Positions 12,401 to 24,973 of a stretch of DNA of 64,000 nucleotides are shown here, piece after piece (position 1 is the first letter of the stretch; every line of letters starts with the position of its first letter). The notes under the pieces are model-generated. The model was not told the origin of the DNA and did not search any database. It worked only from the letters and a program-made list of their open reading frames with translations. Source of the stretch: Dillenia suffruticosa (Eukaryota > Streptophyta > Magnoliopsida > Dilleniales > Dilleniaceae); NCBI GenBank assembly GCA_033439265.1, contig JAVTVX010000012.1, forward strand, positions 9,041,001 through 9,105,000, in the 5' to 3' direction. The position numbers and the translations under genes were made by a program.

Positions 12401-13873
12401 TTACGTAAACTTGACTTTAGGTCTAATTTTTTTTTTCCCTTTCTCTTTGGGGGTATTCGAAGATGATGCACTTGCACTGGCAGCTGAGGGTGAAGTGATG
12501 CTCCTATGTCAAACGGGTTAGTTCGGGTAGGTGATCTGAACCAAGTGAATGATCCAAATGGATGCAGAGGATTCGCTAAGGGTTGCAAGCTCGGAGGAGA
12601 TGGTCTAGTGGTGGTTCCAGCAGCAGGAGGAGAGGAAGACGGTGCAGCAGGCCTTGAGGAAGAAGCTCCACCTAGTTATAAATTATGTCTTATAGACATA
12701 ATAAAATTGGTATTTACTCCTACAACAGTACTCATGTTCATGAAGTCAAATGACATTTTTCGATACTCTTGGTGATTTTCTTTCTTGAATTCATTGAAGT
12801 CCCTCCCAAATCGGTCAACTTTCTCATCAAGATGATCAATTTTCTCATCAAGATGATGAATTTCTCATCAATACCAGTGATCTATGTTTTCATACCATGC
12901 ATCCATTCTAAGAGTTGATCCCACCTTACATTCTCACCGATGTCCTCATTTACATTCACTTCTGCCTCTGCGGCCTCTGTCTCACCCTCTCCCCTATATT
13001 TTAAACCTCTTTTTTTTTCTTTTTTTTTTTTAAATTAATCCAAACACCATTCTCATGAATCTAATAAGCTCTACTCAACGTTTTATGATATATACCATTT
13101 TTAAAACTTAATTTTAAATTTATTTCATTGCGCAGACTTATTCCTTGATTTCTTAAAATAGCTCTGATCATGCTACAATATGATAAATTTGAATTTGAAT
13201 CTCTTATGGATATCATAAAATAGGGAAGTAAGAAATGCAAACCATGATTTTTTTTTCAATAATACGTGCCATTAGCCAAAAATCTTCTCGACTAATGGAT
13301 GTATAATTACCACTGCGTGGCTTAATAGCATGTACTATTAATAAATGAAGAATTCTTTCATGCAAATTTAAATCCGCTGCATTCTTACTAAAACTCTCTA
13401 AACTATTATCTTCAAAGACAATTTGAGCATCCATTAAAATGTCACTTTCCAAATATGGAACACATTTTTCATACTCTACCCCTGGAAAATCACCCTCTAT
13501 ACATATTATTTTTTGATTTACTTCAATTTTTTTTACCATCAAAATAAGTTTGAAAAACACACGAATTAAATTCACCAACAACAACCATAAAATACTTACT
13601 ATTAATTTTTTTTTTAATATTATTAAAAAATATTTTCACAACATTTTGAAAATTTTTTTTTTGGATTGAGAATCCAAGGAGAACAGATTTTTTTTAAATA
13701 ACTTCCATACTTAAAACCTATACTCTCCAAAAATTCTCAATCTATTAAACGGCCAACAGTAATATTTCTATCAGAAAATACCTGCTCAAATTCTTTGCTT
13801 TTTTTAAGAGAAGGAATCTCCCTTCTATTATATTCTTCTGATTCCCTCATAATTTGTTTTCCTTTTCGAGAGG
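12401..13873 (-). pseudogene. Accessory transposon gene, copy 1 (putative plant transposon protein family)
   Basis: Minus-strand gene starting at 13873 (MASRKGKQIMRESEEY). It continues through FSDRNITVGRLID, a stop, then FLESIGFKYGSYLKK. The next block (13213-13584) holds GDFPGVEYEKCVPYLESD, LNLHERILHLLIVHAIKP and SISREDFWLMARI. Further down come SNLSYCSMIRAILRNQGISL (near 13150-13200), an acidic linker, a coiled-coil stretch (repeated LDEKIDHLDEKVD, about 12800-12870), a proline-rich part (RSPTRTNPFD, 12500-12550) and a basic tail (KEKGKKKIRPKVKFT) ending at the stop 12401-12403. The layout fits the uncharacterised putative plant transposon protein family (recalled, not searched). It lies about 1 kb upstream of TNP2 on the same strand. 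Function unknown; a DNA-binding partner of the transposase is my inference. Stops and probable intron gaps remain unresolved. Confidence 0.65.
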
Positions 13874-14100
13874 CCATTTCTGAGATTTGTTAGTGAAAAG
13901 TGAGAAGGGTAAGAAGAAGAAGAAGGAGGAGAAGAAGAACATAGCAGAAAGCAGAGCAACAACTGTAAAAAGAAGAAGAACTGAGAGATTTTAGAGAAAG
14001 AGTGAGAGTTTGATGAGAATTTGTGTGAGAAGATAAATTTTATATGTGTGAGAGATTGAGAGAGAGTGTCGGCAAGAACTGTTTCTTTCCAAATAATAGT
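13874..14100 (-). promoter_or_regulatory. Leader of accessory gene copy 1
   Basis: Upstream of the start at 13873 the sense strand is strongly pyrimidine-rich (TTCTTCTTCT runs, 13900-13990), as in many plant 5' leaders. A frame covering 13828-14148 is a serine/phenylalanine-rich reading of this leader, not a protein. Confidence 0.35.
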
Positions 14101-14109
14101 ATTATGCAA

Positions 14110-14265
14110 GCTTTGTTTGTTTTTGTGAAAGGTCAAGATTTCCTTCATGCAAAAAAAAATTTTTTTTGTTTGTTTTGTGAATGGTCAAGACAATGCACTC
14201 CTACTTTTTTTTTGTTTGTTTGTTTTGTGAATGGTCAAGAACTTTTCGTGCATGTAACTTTTTTT
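14110..14265. repeat. Three-copy ~50-bp tandem repeat
   Basis: The word TTTGTTTGTTTTGTGAATGG followed by TCAAGA occurs three times, near 14114 (variant GTGAAAGG), 14167 and 14213. Spacing is about 46-53 bp, with poly-A/T runs between copies. Confidence 0.8.
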
Positions 14266-14269
14266 TTCT

Positions 14270-14960
14270 TTTGTCAACATTATGGTCCTTTTTACAATTG
14301 CATATGGCATACGATTTGGTTTGCACATGCGCGCATGCATGTGAACAGTTTCGAACAGTCTTTTTTTGTGTAGATGTGTGTATAGAGTGCATTCCCAACC
14401 AAAAAAAAAATTCACACCATATAATATATATAAGAATATATATATATGAATAATTTTTTGGTTTATCCAAACTCTTAAATTACTAATAATATATTATTTA
14501 AATTAATAAATAAATTATTATCCTCTATTATTATTATTGTTTTTAGATTGATATTTATATTTAATTAATTTATAATGTAGAAATATTTTATATTATTTAT
14601 ATAATTATTATATATATTATATATTATATATATATAGATTGTGGGTATCTATAAAACTAGTTGCACAGTTACTTTTTTGACATTGTAGTTTGGAGTAATA
14701 GCTTTAGGCATAGCTCATCTATTACCTTTGTGATTTCGTCGAAGCAATAGTGGTGAAAGGTGGTGAAATCGTTCCCACTTTTTCACAATTATAACACTTT
14801 ACATAGTAATCACCGGCATGCACATGTAGCGAATATGAAATCATTCATATCCAATTCCTATCTTCAAACATAGTTTCATATTATATAATTATATATATCA
14901 CATATACTATATACTATAGTTGATATATATTAGTGTATATATATTAGTAAGTATATATTA
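14270..14960. other. AT-rich stretch, no gene seen
   Basis: Contains alternating TATATA blocks (14420-14450, 14580-14640, 14880-14950) and a moderately complex stretch at 14640-14860 that I do not recognise. Open frames on both strands here are short and lack domains. Confidence 0.5.
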
Positions 14961-15215
14961 GTGTATATATATTGGTAAGTAGTAAATAGTAAATAGCTAG
15001 TAGGAGCAGTAAGTAGTAAGTAATAATATGTAGTAGTCGGGTGTAATTGGGTGGGGGTGGCATATAGTAAGTGGTAAGTAATAATATGTAGTAGTTAGAA
15101 GTAGTAAGTAGTAAGTAATAATAGTAGCAGTTGGGTGTAATTGGGTGGTATGTAGTAAGGGGTAAGTAACAATATGTAGTAGTTGGTGGTCCCGATAATT
15201 GATTATTGATCTGCT
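14960..15215. repeat. AGTAAGTAATAATATG minisatellite
   Basis: Four imperfect units share AAGTAATAATATGTAGTAG, starting near 15018, 15076, 15113 and 15164. Some carry GGGTGTAATTGGGTGG, giving irregular spacing of 37-58 bp. Confidence 0.8.
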
Positions 15216-15591
15216 AATCCAATCCAATGGTTGGGTTTTAATATTGGGATTTCAAATCTAATGGTTGGGTTTCGATGACGGGAATTTCAAATTTTGCAGG
15301 ATAGTGTCTTTTCAGGTAACATCAAACATAATATCTATAATATCGGACGACTAAAATTATCTCGAATTATTAACATTTCATCTAACTTAACATTTTTAAT
15401 ATTTTAATTTTTTGGAAATTTTTAGAAAGTTGAATGCTACGAAAGAAGAAGACAGAAGAAGAAAGAAGAAGAAGAAGAACCGGTTGTTATTGTGATTGTA
15501 TGAGAAGAAGATTTCAAGACAGAGAGTGAATAATTAATTTGTTGAAAGATTCTTTAGATTTTGAAAAGAAAATCAAAAAACAAAAGGAAAA

Positions 15592-18500
15592 ATGAAAGAC
15601 ACAAATGTTAGAACCACCACCGGTGATGAGGCTGCTACACGATCGGAGAAAAGGTGAGTTAAGTTTTAATTTTAGGTGAATTAAGTTATAATTTTGTTAG
15701 TCTTACTATTTTTTTTAATTTTTAATTTTTTTTAATTTATATTAGTTTATTTTTATCTGATTTTTTATTTAAATGTAAACAAAATTTTAATTTAAATTAA
15801 TTTTTAATTTCTTTACATGTTCTCTCTTACACTAAAAGGAGTCCAAGAAGAAAATCAAATCTACAAGTGCTACAAGTGCCTTGCTTCCAATAACCATGGT
15901 TAGTTATTATTATGTATATTTTGAATAAAGTTTTTTATGTAAGTTTTTCAATGTAACTTTTTTTAATAGATAAGGGAGCAAGGCAAGAAGTATGAAATGA
16001 AAGAATTGATTGGTACAAGAGTAAGGAGGGCAATACCGATTCAAACTAAGTGCTCTCCTAAGCAAGTAAAAGAGTTATTTTCTATACTGACTGATGATAT
16101 GAAAGCTGTAGTAAAAAATATGAGATTCGATAAATTTTTGAAACTTAGTTGTGATACATTGAGTAGAAAATTATGTGAAGAATTGGTAATGAGGTTTAAA
16201 CATATAGAAAAACATCTTTCTATCAGTACAAATCAGAATTTTAAACTCACAGTCAAAGACGTGGGAGGAATTTTAGGAATCCCTTATACAGGACATGATG
16301 TTTTGGATTATTCATCTACTGAATCCTCATAGATGAGAAAATACTTTTCAAAACTTAAGTATAGCCAAATAAAACAACATATACAAGAGACGCAGATGAT
16401 CGAAGATGCCTCCTGCTCTCTTAAGTTTAGACGATACTTTCTCTTATTTTTGCTTAGAATTTTTTTATGTCCCACAACCAATGTCTACCCTGCTTCAAGA
16501 TACCTCACTGCTACTGTTGATGTAGAGAATACTGACCAATATAATTGGGCTAAATTTTTTTTACAATGGTTAGCTGATGAGCTCTGTCAATTCAAAGGTC
16601 TTATAAATAGTGAAAAAAATGAGGAAGAGAGAAAGAAGATACGAATCAGTGGTTGTTTATTTTTACTTATGGTGAGTTTTTAATACAATTCAATTCAATA
16701 TTTATAAATATTATAATTTATTGTTTATAAATATATCCATCACAATATTGGTCTTGTGTATAGATCTTTTACTTTGAGAATGTAAAAATTGGTGATTTAG
16801 GAGGCCAAATAACGAAACAACCCATTCAGTATTGGACCACCGATCGCATAAATCGAAGAGTTGGATTTGAGCGTGTAAATGTAAGTTAAGTTTATATTGT
16901 ATTGTGTGAAATCTAAACTTTAAATTAAGTTGTTTATACTTTGTTTGGAATTTGTTTTGTATGGAATCTGAGTTATTTCACTATCTATAGGGTTTCTTGT
17001 CCAATGTGAAAAAATCTGTTGAAAAATCTGTTGAAGCTGTTGAAGTGTTTGAAGCGGGTGGAGAAAAAATCAAAATGGTAAAGTTACATTCACTAAAACT
17101 CTTACCATATCTCATCACATATCAATGTAGTTACTTATCACTTACCATAGTTACTATGGATGACTTTTTGTGATCTCAATTTTGTAGAAAATTGGCAAAA
17201 AACAGGATCTTAAAATATTTTTGAAGGAGTCAATTCAAATTCACTCGAATCTACTGTGACTCTAGTTTAATTTCTTGCGCAAACTCTGTGAATACGATGA
17301 TGATGAGCAAGAAGAGAATGAAGAAAACAAAACGAAGGGTAAGGATAGTCATTTTAATGAGGATCAGCAGGATGGTTTGGAGGATAGTTTGGAGGACAAA
17401 GGGCATGAGCAAAAAGGGTCAGAGCCTGAAGATGAGCCGGATGATGTTGAATTGTATGCAGTCGTGAATACATTAACTGAAATGAAAGCTAAGGTTACAA
17501 CACTTTCTACCTTTCCCTTTCCCTTAAAGAACCCTAAGACTTTTTATGATGAAGAAGAAAATGTTTGGCTTTTTTATGGACGAAAACCCATAAAAATAAT
17601 GACAGGTAAGTGTGTTATAACCTTTCTCATTTGTTATTATTGTGATATATGTTACTAAATCTAATTTTTATAACAATGATAGAACAATTTTGTGTAATAT
17701 TGATGGATGTTACATGTGTTGGACGGATGCTTATGAATTGGTGCCCCCTCATTGGATTGGCACATTGGAAAGAATGTATCAATTTTTTCTATTATTATGA
17801 TTGCATGATTATGATTATAATTATATAATGATTATGTTTGCAGACTATGGAATCCTATATATGTTTACTCAACAACATCTACTGCCCTTTCTCTAGATGT
17901 GTTTTTCCATTATGGTTTTTTGTTAGTATTGTTCATATTTATTTTTTTTTCATCTTCTTCAATAAATATTTTAATCTTTCCTCAACACTTAGCTAAGTGT
18001 CAATTGCCACCGAATCCACAACTTGGTTTTAGTAGACCACCTTATTATATTCATATACACATATACTCAATCTCCTTGTATTATTTTCTTTTCTCACCTA
18101 ATTTAATACAGTCTAATCATATGTAATTAGTTTTCTCACCTGTAGATGTCTGTGGTTTTTGTGTGTGACAATCAAAATAAGTGGGATATTTCGATGGTTG
18201 ATAGTTCTTTGTCTGAGGAGGCACTTGAATTCGACTATCGATTGTGTAATCTAGTGAGTTACTTTATTATTAAACACTATTATATATTTCTACTAATATA
18301 GTATATATTATTATATTATTTTTTTCAGGTTTTAATCCCTGTCCTTTTCAAAGAATATTGGTTTTGTTACGTGATTTCTTTAGACAATCAAATTATATAC
18401 TATCTAAATTCAGGTTATTGCTTTAGAGGTCACGAAGATAATAACTTCCAAACTTTCATTGTAATTATTACTTAATATATTTAAATATCAAATTTTATTC

Positions 18501-19090
18501 AATTATAAACTATAATATTTTTATTAATTTTCAAAAAAGTTGCATTGAAATAACTTATGGAAATTCTCTCCATATCTCTAACATTGTGCGTGTTGAAGTT
18601 CCATAGCAGCCTAACACGTAAGTTCGATACAATTCACTATATAATTTTGATTTTAAGATAATATATACGTAAAATAATTTTTATATATCAATAATGATTG
18701 TAAAATATTTGTTATGAGATTTTTAGAAATATGGGAACCGGGAATATTTATAAGTAACCAAGTCAAGAAGTATGTTTTCTCACATCTTATTTCAATTTTG
18801 TATTGTATTTGTATTAAAATTGCTGATTGTTTCATTTTATGCCTTCATTTTAGGAGCTTAATTTCTCGAGAAAAAAATATTATTTCAAACTTCTAATGTC
18901 TGATCATAACACAGCCCGTGCTGAGATGATATCCAACATGAGGATGAACACGAAGGAAACAAAGAAAATCAAGCTTGAAGGAATTCAGAGAAAAGTTGAA
19001 GCATAACAAAAAATTGAGCGAAAAGTTGAACCTGAGAGAAAAGGGAAAATAAATTTTCTGAAAATTTGTAAAATTATGAAGAAATTGTGA
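15592..19090 (+). pseudogene. Captured Ulp1-type (C48) SUMO-protease gene, multi-exon, decayed
   Basis: Plus-strand gene with a possible start at 15592 (MKDTNVRTTTGDEAATRSEK) and plant-type donor/acceptor pairs, though the first joins do not keep frame. The long exon 15970-16683 encodes a plant-mobile N-terminal domain (FDKFLKLSCDTLSRKLCEEL, VKDVGGILGIPYTG, FLCPTTNVYPASRYLTATVD) with one in-frame TAG at 16330-16332. Exons near 16764-16879 (FYFENVKIGDLGGQ), 16991-17076 and 17189-17605 follow, the last acidic and with two stops. The Ulp1 region is split: VLIPVLFKEYWFCYVISLDN at about 18329-18400, EVP-stop-QPNT near 18595-18618, then NDCKIFVMRFLEIWEPG near 18693-18745. Relatives have His-Trp where this copy has Tyr-Trp, so the catalytic His is lost while the Cys remains. 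The family removes SUMO; plant transposons often carry it. Confidence 0.75.
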
Positions 19091-20690
19091 TACAATACTT
19101 ACTCTCATTACAATTCCAATCTCTGATCTCCACTTCTATTAAGACTAAATTTATTATATTTTTATTAGTTATTTATCACTTACCATGACTTAGTTACTTA
19201 CCACCACCAACTTATTATGTTATCAAATAGTATTGTTATCACTCAAAATTTTCACAACTTACTACTTATTATCATAATTATCAACCTTCTTATCACATTA
19301 TTGTTACCACTTAAAATTATGACATCTTATCACCTATTATCACATTACAACGTATTCCAATCAGACGCTAATCACACGCTCATATATGATTTCATGACCA
19401 TGTGATGACCAAGCTTCTGAAGTACAAATTTTTGACTTGTCAAGAATTATTTTATTGTTTTATTATTTGTCATGTTTTATTGTTTATATCCATAACTCTA
19501 AAAAAAAACAATTTTCTCTAGTTAAATTATTTTTTTTATATTTTGAATATTATTTTTTTAATATTTGTTTCTACCAATTTTTTTTCATCTTCGCTATTTG
19601 TTTTTAAGGCTATTTGTTTATGGTACTGAATAATTGTCAAGGTTAGGACAAACATTGAGAGTATTGGACAAACAGTGTCTCACGATAGGTTTACTATGCT
19701 ACTATTGCACAAATAATTTTTTTTCTTACTATGCGACTTTTGCTACTATGCTACTATATTCGACTGGACAAACAAATTTTGGTCACTATACCGCCTTTAT
19801 TTGGGTCCTATTTGATTAAGAATTATAGAAAAAAATTGTAGAATATTTTTTAGATATGTACAAAGAAATTATGGAAACGAATTATATAAAAAAGATTTTA
19901 TTTTAATTTTAATGTTAAAAATTTTATATATAAATAAAGATTAGGGAAAGATTAAAGATTATTAAGATAAAGAAAAATATTTTTTGAAGAAAACTTATGA
20001 GCCCCTCTTAAAATGTATTTCTTGAAATTTTTTTATGTTTATATACTATTTATTATTTCTATAACACATTGTTTGTTTTTTGTTTGTATCCATAAGATTA
20101 TCTCCTCATAACTTCAACCCCTATAGCCTACTCAACCGAACAAACACATGTTTTTTGGCTTGCTTTGGTTGTGACAGGTTTTGGTTGTGACACTATAGTC
20201 ACAAGAACAAGTGCTTCTTTGTTTTATATGGCAATTCTTGCACCGTTTGTCAAGCTTTTTCTTATTTTTTTTCTTTTTTACATAGCTTGTTCGCATTTAA
20301 AACAATCTAAGAATCATTACAAAATATGATTTATAACTAGCTTTTTTTTACCAATTTTTATTAAATACCAGATATCAATCATAAGAATAACAATAAGAAT
20401 ATATAGAATATATATAGTAAACCTAAACTAAATATTTGCGGAAGAAAAAACTTTACAAGCAAGAAGACTCACCTCGTACATAGTCAACCATATCAACCAG
20501 TCATCATAAACCAATTAAATACACAAACTTTACAAACTTACTCTTACTACAAATTTACTCTCACACATACATAGTGAACGTGATCATAAACCAACTACAA
20601 TCACAAACCTTACAAACTTTTCAAAGCGAAATACAAACTTAACTACTCAAAAGTAACCTCTGAAAAAGCACAACAATAGTTTGCAACTTC
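19091..20690. other. Intergenic stretch with TTACCA tract and minor repeats
   Basis: 19150-19350 is a TTATCAC/TTACCAC-rich tract like that at 7390-7640. At 20170-20200 the word TTTTGGTTGTGACA is tandemly doubled. At about 20500 and 20589 a TCATAAACCAAYTA..CAAACYTTACAAACTT segment is repeated with a period near 88 bp. I see no protein-coding homology. AACCGAACAAACACA at 20135 resembles hAT-type ends, but I found no partner. Confidence 0.5.
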
Positions 20691-20695
20691 CTACT

Positions 20696-21499
20696 TCATG
20701 TTATATCCATGTTCATGTTGATGTTGGTGTTGAATATATTGAACTTTTCTTCCAACTTTGTAACTCTTTTTTCCAGACCAACAAATTCTTCATCTTCTTC
20801 GTGTGCCTCTTTGGAGTCCATTTGCGGAAGGACTAAATTTGATGATTGATGGGAAGCTTGGGAAGTTGAAGCTATTTCAAGATTTGAAATTTTCTACATG
20901 TACATACAGAGGGTTCTCTGGGTTCCCCTGCTATTTCTCCAAACATAACTTGGCTCACCAAGTTTAAAATCAAAGAAGCATACTGAAGATTTGCTTCTCT
21001 CGATTTTTTGATTTCCATCATATATAAAGGAATTAAATAGTGAAATTCTGGATTTTTATTTTGCATTAAGCAAGCCATCGCCAGAAATCTTCTCTAGTGA
21101 TTATGTCAGTTTTATACATTTTGGGTCTCAGATAATTCACAATTATATGATGGAGCAATATTTCGTGCATATCAAGGGATGCAACCTTTAATTTAGCCGA
21201 TCTAAGTTTGAGGTTCTTAAAAACTATCCTAACATCTTCTATGAAATGAGTATTTATAAATTTTTGGCATTGAGAATAATGTATCTATTTTTTATTACTC
21301 ATTCTATAGATGATATCAGATGAAAACATAATTTCTTTAACTTGAAGATAACTCTTAAACATGTATCTATACCTACGACTTTGTACTATGATATCATTTT
21401 TTTCACTCTCTTCCTCACTCCCTTTATATGTTTCTATGTTATTATAAAACAATCTCACCAAACTATCATAATATGGATTAGTAGGAAAAAAAAGACTTT
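20696..21499 (-). pseudogene. Accessory transposon gene, copy 2, broken by a retrotransposon
   Basis: The minus-strand reading starts abruptly at the LTR junction (SLFFPTNPYYDSLVRLFYNN) and continues through SYLQVKEIMFSSDIIYRM. After a frame break comes NTHFIEDVRIVFKNLKLRS, MHEILLHHIIVNYLRP, ITREDFWRWLA, another frame break, then NPEFHYLIPLYMMEIKKSRE and ANLQYASLILNLVSQVM. The C-terminus has STSQASHQSSNLVLPQ, an acidic segment, a short coiled coil (GLEKRVTKLEEKFN) and the stop at 20696-20698. LHHIIVNYLRP..ITREDFW aligns with LHLLIVHAIKP..SISREDFW of copy 1, so this is the same gene family. The N-terminal part is missing because the Athila-like element inserted here. Function unknown. Confidence 0.65.
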
Positions 21500-22845
21500 T
21501 GGTCGGATTTGTCGAAACTCTCAAATTAATACTAATCCCCCAATGTAACAAACTTATAGCAAAAGTGATATCAGGTCGAATCCTATGGGAACTATGTTGA
21601 CTTAATCTCTTAGTTATTGCTAAAATAAAAAATGGAGGAATTATAAAATAAATTCCTAACTCAAAAATAGAAAACTTAAAATTAAAAGATAAATCAACAA
21701 AATAAAAATGCTAAAAATTAGAGAAGAAATTAAATATACTAAACTCCGATCCAAAGGTTCACACATTCGATTATTTCATTAATTATCGGTTAAAAATATT
21801 ATACTTACGATTCAAGCATTTAATCTTAAATTTATTATGATAGCAGTAATAAATCTTATGTTATCCTAAATTAATTGATCAAACTCAACATCCAATCAAA
21901 ACTTATCATTAATCGACTGGACACGATAGTATTCCATATCAATATAATGATAGTATTAAGTTTTATGAAAACAGTTAAACCAAAATACAAATAACCAAGA
22001 TAGCCGTACAATTATTTGATTTTTATTCCATCGATTCTTTATATTAAAATAAATATTGGTAAACAACCCATAAATATAAATAACATGTTTGCTACTCGTA
22101 CCATTCATTCCTGACAATTACGGATCGCTGAAATTCTGGATATAGTAGAAAAATTGATATTGAATTAAATTATCAAATTAACCAATGCCAATCGTTCATG
22201 TAAATAAATCAAAAATCGACAAATACTTGAATTAAAAGAGTACGAATTTAAATAAAACACATAACCTCACAGTGAAGATAAATAATGAAATTCTCCTTGA
22301 ATCAAAGGAAAAGAATTTAGCCACTCATAGTGACCATGTTCTTGAGATAAAACAAAATAAAGAAGACAAAAATTGTTCTTCAAAGAAAAAAAAGAAAAAA
22401 GAAAAAAACTAAACCTAGAAGAAATTGGAGAGCAATAGTCGCCTCCTCTTTTTGTGAATTGAGTGAATAGTGCCATCCCCTAGTTGGAATATATATTGGT
22501 CATGAGACTCCCTAATAAATTAGAAGTTTTCTCTTGTTGTGACCTAGATCTCAAAAGATTTTCTCCTCAAAAAATAGGAAACAGTTAACTCGTTTAAGAA
22601 ATTTTACTTGAAGTAAAATTTCTAAAATGAAGTTTCTATTCTAGAGGTTTCTTTATTTCCTTTGTATGCCCAATTGAAATCTTGAACTATTTAGCTCAAA
22701 AAATGCCTCATTAAGCCCATTTTGATCCAACTTCCAATTTTGGTCTCTAAAAATAAAAAGGCTATAAAAACAATTATTAGGACACTAACCAATTCAAAAT
22801 CAAACCATGATATCAAAAAATAAATATAACATTTTGCACATTATC
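21500..22845 (-). repeat. 3' LTR of the Athila-like element
   Basis: About 1.35 kb; TGGTCGG at the plus-strand left edge and ..TTATCA at the right edge give TG..CA ends. It aligns along nearly its whole length with 27034-28310. A TATA-like AATATATATT lies at 22488-22497. Confidence 0.85.
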
Positions 22846-22846
22846 A

Positions 22847-22860
22847 AATTCCTCCACACC
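22847..22860 (-). other. Polypurine tract of the Athila-like element
   Basis: GGTGTGGAGGAATT on the minus strand directly before the 3' LTR, the plus-strand priming site for reverse transcription. A similar GGTGTGGGGGAGGA lies at about 24265, as is common in the 3' non-coding part of Athila elements. Confidence 0.7.
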
Positions 22861-24970
22861 AAACCAATGCTTGTCCTTAGGCATACTCTAGAATAATGAT
22901 TCAAACCATTCTCTTGTGCACTCCTTCCCCTCTTTCAATTCATCTTCAAACAATTTAAATCAGCATATATCTCGAAATTCAAGACAAAACAATAATTCGA
23001 AGAGCAAATGATCATAGTATTATAACCTTAAAAGAAAATATAAGTATCCCATCAAACTCAATAATCTTATCAAAATTCAATGTACCAGATCCAATACCTT
23101 CACAAGCTGCTTACTCTATATACTCAAAGTATTTAAGGGAATTTATCAATAACTCTCAAAATCAAACCATAATATGTTATTACCATAAGCTTACTTATTT
23201 ATTAAATCTCTACCACTAAGTATATGAATTCAAAACAAAAATCCAGGGATCTTTATAAGGGTTGTAACGTGACTTAGGTAAAGGTAGGATAAAAGGGTAA
23301 GTGTGATGTGTAATAAATATATCAAAAGAAGTATGTCAAGAGTCACAAAACAATTTCCCTATATCAAACATATCTCATATCATGAATTACAATCAATCCC
23401 AAAGAAAATATCCCAACAAGAACATCTCATTCCTCAATCGAAACTTTTGAATTTCTCCAAATTCCTCAATTTAACTTCTGGGAATTTTTCTTCTTTTTCT
23501 TCTCTCTTTTTTTCTGTCCCTTGTTTTCTCATTTTTTTCTTCATCATCTCTTTTTTTTTTCAAAGACAATCAGACTTGATGATGAATGAAAATATGAAGC
23601 ATACACAAATCACCTCAATTATATGATCGAATCCCTAAAAATAATTCCCAAAATAAAGTTACCCCATTCCCTTTACAAATAACCACTCAATTCTTGCGCT
23701 AAGCACATGCCTCTTTGATATAAGAACAAAAAGGAAAGTTAAGCATAAAAAGAAAGTTATGTGTTAATTAACGAGGTTAAAGCAAACAAAATGGGTATAA
23801 GCTCAAATGGGTTCACTAGGAGGAATATTATGCACGAGAAGGTCTTTTTTCCAAGAGCTAAAAGGGTAAACCTAAGTGCTTCCATCATATTAATATATGA
23901 ACTCATGGATGTGGTTTCAAAATACATAGTAAAGCAAGTTTTAGAATAAACATACTATGATTGATAAACACTCATGAAAAAAAATCTAGAGCAAAATGAA
24001 TGGTATGCTCTTAAGGTTCAAAAGCTCACAGAAGTGTTTAATTTTGTATCGAATCTATCACATTTTTAATTGATTCAATGATCAAGATCAATGGGACACT
24101 CAAAACAATTTATCCAAAAACAACTAATCACGCTTGTCTCTTTCATGCATCTCAACTCAAATCAACAATGCATACTAACTCAAAATCATTATTAGACAAA
24201 ATCCAAAGGGTACGAAGTTCTAAAATAAAATAGAAGAAATGACATTGGTATGAAAATCCTCCCCCACACCTAAATTCTACATTGTCTTCAATGTGTGCAA
24301 AGATAAGAAACTTAGGCACAATGCTAAAGAAACTTACAAACTAGCACAATTTTAAACTAGCAATAACACTCATAAAATCACCCTAATACAACGTATGAAA
24401 GTAGGACAATGGAAAGAATGACAAAGAGTGAGAGAACTCCCCTAAGTTGATGACGGGAATAAAAGTTAAAAACCCACAAAGTTAGCAAGTGCTTGAATGT
24501 CCCCCTTTTGAAATTGACTTCAAAAAATCACGTGATCACGCCCTAAGAAAAGGACTGTTTCTACCCATTGTGAAGTTGACTTCAGAATTCAGTGTGATCA
24601 CGCCTTAAGGAAATAAGTGCTTCTATCCAACTTCTCAATTATCCTCTGTTCATCTCTTGTCTTGAATAATTGCATCCCTTAAAATTCTTATCTTGGACAC
24701 CTATAAAAATTAAAAGAAGAAACTACTGACACTAATCAAATACCCCTAATTAATTAAGAAATCAAATAACAAACTAATCAAATTTAAGCAAAAAAAAAAA
24801 TAGGATTGCCTCCCAACAAGCGCAATTGCTTAACGTCTTTATGCTCGATGTTCTTCACTTGTTTCTCTTCAAGGAGGCTTCAACTTCACTTTGGGAGGCT
24901 CATATAATTTTCCTTCCGTATCTAATTGTGCATTCAATTAAAAATCAATATCACATTTTTCTTCACAAAT
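22861..24970 (-). other. 3' non-coding region of the Athila-like element
   Basis: About 2.1 kb where the full-length family would carry the rest of pol and a 3' untranslated region. I read both strands and see no RT, RNase H, integrase or envelope-like motif. The block near 24800-24920 (GGATTGCCTCCCAACAAGCG) resembles a conserved non-coding segment of this group. Confidence 0.6.
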
Positions 24971-24973
24971 TTT

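Noticed and set aside
14044-14470. Several 76-109 codon frames on both strands
   Set aside because: They cross poly-A/T and the ~50-bp tandem repeat; Phe/Lys-rich with no homology.
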